A stretch of 10,848 nucleotides of DNA from Syntrophomonas sp. (GTDB lineage Bacteria > Bacillota > Syntrophomonadia > Syntrophomonadales > Syntrophomonadaceae), in contig JAQVXF010000022.1 in NCBI GenBank assembly GCA_028709355.1, positions 1-10,848 on the forward strand, given 5' to 3'. The position numbers and the translations under genes are program-made. Of this stretch, positions 6,283-10,848 are shown piece after piece (positions within the stretch are counted from its first letter, which is position 1; the number at the start of each line of letters is the position of its first letter). Under the pieces are notes generated by a model. That model was given only the letters and a program-made list of their open reading frames with translations. It made no database searches and had not been told where the DNA came from.

Positions 6283-8334
6283 CTAACGGGTGGAGACCTG
6301 CAGTTCTGAACTCAAAGCCGCTCGGATGTCCTCCATAAGGCTGGTGACTTCAGCTTCGGTCAAGGTTCTTTCTCCCGACTGGAACGTCATCTTATAAGCC
6401 ATGCTCTTGTAACCGGCTGCGACTGGTTCCCCAGTGTAAACATCGAATATGGATACCTTTTTCAATAAATCTCCCCCTGCCCGGCTGATAACCGACTCGG
6501 CCCGGGCCGCCCGCAGATCCTGGGGAACGATGATGGCGATGTCCCGTTCTACCGCCGGATAGCGGGGGACTTCCGCAGACATAACCTTTAGGCGGGACAA
6601 TTCGAATAGCTGGTGTAGGTCCAACTCCAGTCCGCAGGCCCGGGGTTTGATATCAAAATTCTGCCGAACCAAGGGGTGGATCTCTCCCAGCACTCCCAGC
6701 TCCAGCTGCCCGCAGCGCAAACTCGCACAACGACCCGGGTGATAGCTGATATCATGGCCTTCCACCCATTCTACTGCCTCAATCCCGAGGGTACTAAGCA
6801 GATTCTCTGCCACCCCCTTGAGGTGATAGAAATCCATCTCCAGGTCTGTCTTGAACCAGTTGGCGTCCGCCCGCCCGGCCACCACGGCAGCCAGTTTAAG
6901 AACCTCGCGGGGCTGAGAGCCGGGCCGGGGATGAAACACTGAGCCCATTTCAAAGAAGGCCAGGTTACTGTTCTTGCGGGCCAGGTTACGACTCACCGTC
7001 TCCAGAAGACCGGGCAACAGAATGGTGCGCATAATGGCCTGTTCCTCGGAAAGAGGATTGGCAAGCACCACCACCTCGCGCAGGGGACTGTCGGACGGCA
7101 GCCGCAGCATATCGAAATAACGAGTGGCAACAAAACTGTAGTTGACTGCTTCATAAAACCATCCGGCCATAAATCGGCTGACCTGGTCCCGGAAGGCTTG
7201 AAACGGGGTCAGACCGCCCTGGGTGATCCCGGGCGGCAGCTGGGCGGGAATAGAATCATATCCATACAAGCGGGCCACTTCCTCGATCAGATCCGCTTCC
7301 AGATCTATGTCGGGACGGTAGGATGGTATGGTGACGATCAAATCCCCATCTCGCACTTGACAGGTAAAATGCAGACTGTCGATGTATCCCCGCACCTGGT
7401 CGGCGCTCATTTCGGTCCCTAATAGGTAATTGACCCGCGCCGGCCTCAACACTACTTGCTTGACCGCCAGCGGTTGGGGGTAACAATCGGCCACCCCGCT
7501 TACCACCTCGGCTTCGGCCAGCTCCTGCAGGAGATAAGCGGCCCGGTTTACTGCATAAACCACCCCATTTACATCGGTGCCTTTTTCGAATCGGATGGAT
7601 GAATCGCTGCGCAGACCCACCAGCCTGGATGTTCGTCTGATACCGATATTCTGGAAATAGGCTGACTCCAGCAGCACATTGACGGTATCCGCTCCGATTT
7701 CGGTGTTTTGCCCGCCCATTACACCGGCTAGCGCTACCGGGTGTCCATCGTCGGTTATGAGCAGAGAATCTCCATTGAGCACCCGCTCGACTCCATCCAG
7801 GGTCGTGATCTTTTCCCCGGCTTGGGCCCGCCGCACCAGGATGGTCTTGGCCTGACTGAGCAGGTCGTAATCGAAAGCATGCAGGGGCTGATTGCACTCC
7901 AACATCACGTAGTTGGTGACGTCCACCACGTTATTGATAGGACGAACCCCGCAACTCAGCAAGCGGTCCTGCATCCATTGCGGAGAGGGCTTGATCTTGA
8001 CATTTCGGACCAAGCGGGCAGTGTAGCGGGGACATAGGTCGGGCGCACTAATCTCGACTCTAATCAAGTCGCTGATAGAATCCCCGGTCTCGCGGATGTC
8101 AATCGCCGGCAGGGATACCTCATGGCCGGTCAAAGCAGCCACCTCCCGGGCCAGGTTGATGATGCCCAGGCAGTCACCCCGGTTGGGGGTCAGATCCAGG
8201 CCCAGGATGCTGTCGCCCTCGACCTCTTGTACGTCTTCGATGGCTATCCCGGCCATGGTCAGCCGGTGGGCCAATTCCTCACCGCTCCAGGTGAAATCCA
8301 CATATTCCTTTAACCAGTTGATCGATGCATGCAT
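6283..8334 (-). CDS. pheT: Phenylalanyl-tRNA synthetase beta subunit, short form lacking the N-terminal tRNA-binding OB domain
   Basis: PheT pairs with PheS in the (alpha-beta)2 enzyme that charges tRNA-Phe, and it carries the editing site. The N-terminus is normal (INWLKEYVDF, LTMAGI), but by residue 41-52 it is already at ILGLDLTPNRGD, which in most bacterial PheT follows an EMAPII-like tRNA-binding domain of roughly 110 residues. The total of 683 residues compares with about 795-805 in E. coli and B. subtilis, so that domain is missing with the frame intact. The rest is complete: B3/B4 editing domain (about 80-285, LAGVMGG, RSDSSIRFEKGTD), B5 (about 293-362, IPSYRPDI, EEVARLYGYD), a synthetase-like core (about 375-575) and the C-terminal FDX-ACB domain (about 588-682, RYPAVERDIA). 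The ATG is preceded by a G-rich ribosome binding site overlapping the pheS stop; the gap from pheS is 12 nt. Confidence 0.95.
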   Translation of the reverse strand: MHASINWLKEYVDFTWSGEELAHRLTMAGIAIEDVQEVEGDSILGLDLTPNRGDCLGIINLAREVAALTGHEVSLPAIDIRETGDSISDLIRVEISAPDLCPRYTARLVRNVKIKPSPQWMQDRLLSCGVRPINNVVDVTNYVMLECNQPLHAFDYDLLSQAKTILVRRAQAGEKITTLDGVERVLNGDSLLITDDGHPVALAGVMGGQNTEIGADTVNVLLESAYFQNIGIRRTSRLVGLRSDSSIRFEKGTDVNGVVYAVNRAAYLLQELAEAEVVSGVADCYPQPLAVKQVVLRPARVNYLLGTEMSADQVRGYIDSLHFTCQVRDGDLIVTIPSYRPDIDLEADLIEEVARLYGYDSIPAQLPPGITQGGLTPFQAFRDQVSRFMAGWFYEAVNYSFVATRYFDMLRLPSDSPLREVVVLANPLSEEQAIMRTILLPGLLETVSRNLARKNSNLAFFEMGSVFHPRPGSQPREVLKLAAVVAGRADANWFKTDLEMDFYHLKGVAENLLSTLGIEAVEWVEGHDISYHPGRCASLRCGQLELGVLGEIHPLVRQNFDIKPRACGLELDLHQLFELSRLKVMSAEVPRYPAVERDIAIIVPQDLRAARAESVISRAGGDLLKKVSIFDVYTGEPVAAGYKSMAYKMTFQSGERTLTEAEVTSLMEDIRAALSSELQVSTR

Positions 8335-8346
8335 ACGGCCACCCCC

Positions 8347-9369
8347 CTAAAATTGACTTAGGAAACGCTTGTCATTGTCAAACAGCAAGCGCATGTCATT
8401 TATCTTGTACTTCAGCATGGCGATCCTCTCAATACCCATTCCGAAAGCCAATCCGGTATATTTCTCAGGGTCGTAGCCGCCATATTCCAACACCCGCGGA
8501 TCGACCATGCCCGCCCCCAATATCTCCAGCCAGCCGGTCTGCTTACATACCCGACAACCTTCACCGCCGCAGTTTACACAGGAGATGTCCATTTCCGCAC
8601 TGGGCTCGGTGAAGGGGAAATAACTAGGGCGATAACGCACCTTGACATCGGCGCCAAATACCTCCCGGGCCAGTAACATCAACATAGCTTTGAGGTTGGC
8701 AAAGGTTATCCGCTCGTCGATCAGCAGCCCTTCCACCTGGTGGAACATGGGCGAATGGGTGGCATCGTCATCCTTACGGTATACCCGCCCCGGTACGATG
8801 ATCTTGACCGGTATCCGGGGCGCCATGTTCTCCATGGTGCGCACCTGGACCGGGGAGGTGTGGGTCCGCAGCAGCATATCCTCTGTGATATAGAAGGTGT
8901 CCTGCATATCCCGGGCAGGATGATCGCGGGGGACATTGAGGGCTTCGAAATTGTAATAGTCCATCTCCACCTCTGGCCCCTCGGCGACGGTAAAGCCCAT
9001 GCCGATAAAGATGGTTTTTATCTCATCGGTAACCCGGCTGATGGGATGCTGGGACCCGGTGGGAACCGGCCGGCCGGGCAAGGTTATGTCGATCCGCTCG
9101 CTCTGCAGCATCATCTCCAGTTCCTGGGCTTTCAGCTGCTGGGTCTTGGCTTCGATCAATCCCTCCAGTTCGCCCTTGATCTCATTGGCGATCCGGCCCA
9201 CCTCAATCCGCTGCTCCCCATCCAGGTCTTTGAGCCCCCGCAGAACCTGGGTTATCTCACCCTTGCGGCCCAGGATCCCGACCCGCACCTGGTTGAGAGA
9301 TTCGAACTCCAAGGCCTGGGCGATATCTTGCTGGGCTTGGTCTTTGATTCGGGTCAAAACGTCAATCAT
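8347..9369 (-). CDS. pheS: Phenylalanyl-tRNA synthetase alpha subunit
   Basis: PheS is the catalytic subunit that activates Phe and transfers it to tRNA. The 340 residues match the family length. An N-terminal coiled coil (about 1-90) binds tRNA. The class II catalytic domain then shows motif 1 around FTVAEGPEVEMDYYNFEALN, motif 2 in GRVYRKDDDATHSPMFHQ, FPFTEPSAEMD, and motif 3 GLAFGMGIERIAM; Ala308 in the last stands at the position that sets Phe selectivity in E. coli. A four-Cys cluster, C-x2-C-x4-C-x2-C (264, 267, 272, 275), is intact. I chose the ATG at 9369 because GAGGGGG lies 7 nt upstream. An in-frame ATG at 9393 would add eight residues but would put that ribosome binding site inside the gene. 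Expression should be controlled by the T-box leader upstream. pheT follows after 12 nt as an operon. Confidence 0.97.
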   Translation of the reverse strand: MIDVLTRIKDQAQQDIAQALEFESLNQVRVGILGRKGEITQVLRGLKDLDGEQRIEVGRIANEIKGELEGLIEAKTQQLKAQELEMMLQSERIDITLPGRPVPTGSQHPISRVTDEIKTIFIGMGFTVAEGPEVEMDYYNFEALNVPRDHPARDMQDTFYITEDMLLRTHTSPVQVRTMENMAPRIPVKIIVPGRVYRKDDDATHSPMFHQVEGLLIDERITFANLKAMLMLLAREVFGADVKVRYRPSYFPFTEPSAEMDISCVNCGGEGCRVCKQTGWLEILGAGMVDPRVLEYGGYDPEKYTGLAFGMGIERIAMLKYKINDMRLLFDNDKRFLSQF

Positions 9370-9391
9370 CACAATACCCCCTCTTAAATGC

Positions 9392-9403
9392 AATAATAAT
9401 AAT
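9392..9403. repeat. Short (AAT)4 tract between the T-box terminator and pheS
   Basis: Four AAT units (9392-9403; TTATTATT on the transcribed RNA) are followed by AAATAT. They sit about 20-35 nt upstream of the pheS start. The tract makes an unstructured A/U-rich stretch before the ribosome binding site, which could favour ribosome entry. It is too short to be confident of repeat-number variation. Confidence 0.5.
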
Positions 9404-9450
9404 AAATATGTGGCGGCAGCGCTGACTTGAGCCGTGGGTTAAGCCCCCAG

Positions 9451-9484
9451 AAAACAAAAATACCTCCGTCCTCAGGGACGAAAG
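9451..9484 (-). terminator. Intrinsic terminator of the pheS T-box leader
   Basis: On the minus strand CTTTCGTCC (9484-9476) pairs with GGACGGAGG (9471-9463) across a CTGA loop: nine pairs including two G-U. TATTTTTGTTTT follows (9462-9451). The 5' arm is the usual CTTTCGTCC of T-box leaders; together with the following CCT it can instead pair with AGGG of the T-box to form the antiterminator. Confidence 0.9.
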
Positions 9485-9715
9485 CACTTCCGTGGTACCA
9501 CCCTTTTTAACCAGCCGCAGCCGATTCACTCCATGCCTTTAACGGCGGCCACCGGTCGAACCTACTGCTATTTCAGCCCACAGCTCCCAGGTGAATTCAC
9601 CCTCTCTGCCCTTAGCCATACTCGCAGTCTTTGATATGGCCTCCCTGTCAGTTAGATTACGGGCTACTAGTCCTGTTCATCGCCAGATTATTCAGTTAAG
9701 TGCCATTCTTTTATA
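9451..9715 (-). promoter_or_regulatory. T-box riboswitch leader (tRNA-Phe responsive) of pheST
   Basis: The minus strand holds the 14-nt T-box AGGGTGGTACCACG (9504-9491), near the invariant family consensus. Its UGGU would pair with the ACCA end of uncharged tRNA-Phe, whose discriminator base is A. Upstream is Stem I: GATGAACAGGACT then AGTA (9668-9665, the loop-E side of the specifier loop), a distal hairpin closed by GCCATA/TATGGC (9640-9615), and GAATTCACC, in which TTC (9595-9593) stands as the specifier codon for Phe. Uncharged tRNA-Phe should stabilise the antiterminator and switch pheST on; charged tRNA lets the terminator form. The exact 5' end is inferred from the promoter. The specifier call rests on position and on agreement with the downstream gene. 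Confidence 0.93.
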
Positions 9716-9784
9716 GAGCAGATAATAAATGATGCATCCAGAAGTTTCAAAAAGGTCCCATAGAAATTCAGCTTCATCCTGCAT
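9692..9784 (-). CDS. Small protein of 30 residues, YqzL-like
   Basis: This short frame starts ATG (9784) after GGAGGG (9800-9795) with about 10 nt spacing and ends TGA at 9692. The protein contains EFLWDLFETSG and then YYLLYKRM. This fits the pattern I recall for the YqzL-like small proteins of Firmicutes (Trp-x2-Phe, Thr/Ser-Gly, then YLLYK), whose function is unknown. It begins 54 nt after the SpoU gene stop on the same strand and may be cotranscribed with it. A TATAAT (9808-9803) lies so close upstream that a transcript from it would begin about at the ribosome binding site. The gene covers the pheST promoter and its end overlaps the first 20 or so bases of the T-box leader. Family assignment is from memory of the motif; the coding status is probable, not certain. 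Confidence 0.6.
   Translation of the reverse strand: MQDEAEFLWDLFETSGCIIYYLLYKRMALN
9722..9750 (-). promoter_or_regulatory. Sigma-A-type promoter for the pheST T-box transcript
   Basis: The minus strand reads TTGAAA (9750-9745), a 17-bp spacer, then TATTAT (9727-9722). Each hexamer matches the vegetative consensus at five of six positions, with optimal spacing. The predicted start is near 9715, just before Stem I of the T-box. The whole promoter lies inside the small gene at 9692-9784. Confidence 0.75.
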
Positions 9785-9812
9785 AAGCGGTGAACCCTCC
9801 GAATTATATACC

Positions 9813-9830
9813 GTGAACCTGTCGGTTCAC
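9813..9830. repeat. Hairpin after the SpoU gene, with a third copy of its arm
   Basis: GTGAACC (9813-9819) and GGTTCAC (9824-9830) are perfect reverse complements around a 4-nt loop, 8 bp past the SpoU stop. No T-run follows on either strand, so it is not an intrinsic terminator. A third GTGAACC at 9790-9796 could pair with 9824-9830 instead, giving an alternative fold that would cover the GGAGGG of the small gene. A minus-strand TATAAT (9803-9808) lies between the copies. Confidence 0.5.
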
Positions 9831-9838
9831 ACCGATCC

Positions 9839-10636
9839 TTAACTCCACACCTTGTTGATGCTTTTCTGCCTCCGTGCTTCAGCCACAATTATAGCACATG
9901 CCGCGGCCACATTTAAAGACTCAACTTCGGGTTCGATCGGTATGTTTATGCCAAGCCCGCATTCATTTCTAAGCTCCCTGTCTACCCCCTGGGCTTCACT
10001 GCCTAGGATGACCAGCACTTCTCCCCTATAGTCGACATCATAGTAGGGCTGCCCCTGTTCGGTATCAGTGCAGAATAGGGAGTATCCGGCCTGGCTCAAA
10101 GCCCTGACCTCATCGACACCGACGGCGGTGAAGCACGGCAGATGGAGGATGGCCCCCATGGTGGAACGAACCACCTTGGGATTGAAAAGGTCGACACAAC
10201 CGGGCGACATCAATACCCCTTTGACCCCCAGCGCCTGGCAACTCCGCAGGATGCTGCCCAGGTTGCCGGGGTCGGCGATCCGGTCCAGGTAGAGCAGCAG
10301 TCCTTCTTCCGCCATTGTCTGGCTCCAAGACCAGTCCGGTTTCCTGACCACTGCCGCAATTCCTTGGGGATTCTCGGTCGAGCAGAAATGTTTCGCCAGT
10401 CTGGGATCCACCAATACCGTCTTCTTAACCGGCAGACGGTTCAGATCGATCTCCTCAGCCCGATCCGCCCTAACCAGGATGACCTCGATAAGTTCCGGCT
10501 GGGCCAACACTTCGTCCACGAATCGGGCACCTTCCACCAGGAACATGCCCAGCTCTTCCCGGTATTTCCGCAGCTTGAGACTGGAAGCCAGCTTTATGAA
10601 CTTGTTATCAGCAGAACTGATCAACTGCAATCCCAT
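9839..10636 (-). CDS. SpoU/TrmH-family RNA 2'-O-methyltransferase
   Basis: This 265-residue protein transfers a methyl group from S-adenosylmethionine to a ribose 2'-OH in rRNA or tRNA. The N-terminal substrate-binding domain (about 8-98) shows REELGMFLVEG and NPQGIAAV. The C-terminal knotted SPOUT domain has motif 1 DPGNLGSILRSC (Asn125, Arg131), motif 2 LVILGSEAQGV (about 208-218) and motif 3 IPIEPEVESLNVAAA (239-242 ESLN). Position next to rplT and pheS matches B. subtilis ysgA, whose RNA target I cannot name. The start is unsure. A GTG at 10687 would lie in the terminator loop and is unlikely. ATG 10636, GTG 10639 or TTG 10630 all lie near AGGTGATG (10641-10634), and TTG 10630 has the best spacing from it. 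No promoter was found between the terminator and the gene, so read-through from the rplT operon may supply transcription. Confidence 0.93.
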   Translation of the reverse strand: MGLQLISSADNKFIKLASSLKLRKYREELGMFLVEGARFVDEVLAQPELIEVILVRADRAEEIDLNRLPVKKTVLVDPRLAKHFCSTENPQGIAAVVRKPDWSWSQTMAEEGLLLYLDRIADPGNLGSILRSCQALGVKGVLMSPGCVDLFNPKVVRSTMGAILHLPCFTAVGVDEVRALSQAGYSLFCTDTEQGQPYYDVDYRGEVLVILGSEAQGVDRELRNECGLGINIPIEPEVESLNVAAACAIIVAEARRQKSINKVWS

Positions 10637-10670
10637 CACCTGCTTTTGGTTGGAGGTCACCCGGCTTATG

Positions 10671-10703
10671 AAAAAAGTATGGCTCACTCACCATACTTTT
10701 TTT
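10671..10703 (-). terminator. Intrinsic terminator of the rplT operon
   Basis: AAAAAAGTATGG (10671-10682) and CCATACTTTTTT (10691-10702) are perfect 12-bp reverse complements around an 8-nt loop. The minus-strand hairpin begins 22 nt after the rplT stop and ends in TTTTTT. The GC part of the stem is only six pairs, so it may be leaky. Its symmetric A/T tails could also stop plus-strand transcripts. Confidence 0.8.
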
Positions 10704-10724
10704 GGGTGCCCTTCATTTTTCCGG

Positions 10725-10848
10725 TTAGGATGATTTCTTGGCTACCTCCGCCAATTGCGCAAATCCCTGAGGATCGCTGATGGCCAGATCGGCCAGTATC
10801 TTGCGGTTGACCTCCACCCCGGCCAGCTTCAGCTCATGGATCATACGG
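10725..10848 (-). CDS. rplT: Ribosomal protein L20, C-terminal fragment (cut by window edge)
   Basis: Only the last 40 codons are present, read on the minus strand and ending TAA at 10725. MIHELKLAGVEVNRKILADL and then DPQGFAQLAEVAK match the conserved C-terminus of L20, the 50S protein needed early in assembly of the large subunit. In most bacteria rplT ends an infC-rpmI-rplT operon, which agrees with the terminator just downstream. The rest of the gene lies outside the window. Confidence 0.92.
   Translation of the reverse strand, partial: RMIHELKLAGVEVNRKILADLAISDPQGFAQLAEVAKKSS

Noticed and set aside
7256..7897. 213-codon minus-strand frame within pheT in another frame
   Set aside because: Low-complexity, Arg/Gly/Ser-rich translation inside a well-conserved pheT region.
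8740..9387. 215-codon plus-strand frame opposite pheS
   Set aside because: It is fully antisense to conserved pheS, and the translation resembles no family.
9803..9808. Minus-strand TATAAT as a promoter for the small YqzL-like gene
   Set aside because: The predicted transcript start would fall at the ribosome binding site, and the -35 position reads TGTGAA. Kept only as a possibility in the text.
9688..9888. 66-codon minus-strand frame over the SpoU gene end and T-box promoter
   Set aside because: Overlaps the SpoU gene in another frame and has no ribosome binding site. The 30-codon frame at 9692-9784 has better support.

Overview
The window looks like chromosomal DNA of a Gram-positive anaerobe of the Clostridia, perhaps near the Syntrophomonas/Desulfotomaculum groups. 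The lineage is inferred and not proven. The evidence is a T-box riboswitch ahead of pheS, the order rplT, SpoU methylase, pheS, pheT (as in Bacillus and Clostridia), strong AGGAGG-type ribosome binding sites, and a TGS/tRNA-SAD/P-loop nucleoside kinase fusion known mainly from Firmicutes and Thermotogae. No insertion sequence, phage gene, CRISPR array, tRNA or rRNA was seen. Most of the window is housekeeping sequence.

Left part, plus strand (about 67-4283): a polyphosphate operon with an extended -10 promoter. It encodes a Ppx/GppA-HD protein (ppx), polyphosphate kinase 1 (ppk1, start overlapping the ppx stop) and a SixA-like phosphohistidine phosphatase. One enzyme makes polyphosphate through a phosphohistidine intermediate, one is related to enzymes that degrade it, and the third belongs to a family that removes phosphate from histidine. 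The Ppx-like protein has an altered second phosphate-binding loop, so it may not be an ordinary exopolyphosphatase.

Middle, minus strand (4280-5950): the TGS-SAD-uridine-kinase-like protein converges on the sixA-like gene, and the two stop codons share one palindromic TTAA. Upstream lies a 332-bp gap (5951-6282) with a -10 box, a dyad, a dense run of G-tracts on the minus strand that could form a quadruplex, and an 11-bp inverted repeat.

Right part, minus strand, transcribed right to left: the end of rplT (ribosomal protein L20), a symmetric A/T-tailed terminator, a SpoU-family RNA methyltransferase, a 30-codon gene resembling YqzL-like small proteins, then pheS-pheT. The pheST leader is a complete T-box: promoter TTGAAA-17-TATTAT, specifier TTC (Phe), T-box motif with the UGGU element, and an intrinsic terminator. 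Its promoter lies inside the small gene.

PheT is about 110-120 residues shorter than usual because the N-terminal OB-fold tRNA-binding domain is cleanly absent. The strongest items for follow-up are this domain loss, the small gene nested over the pheST promoter, the G-tract region, and the phosphohistidine phosphatase linked to ppk1.
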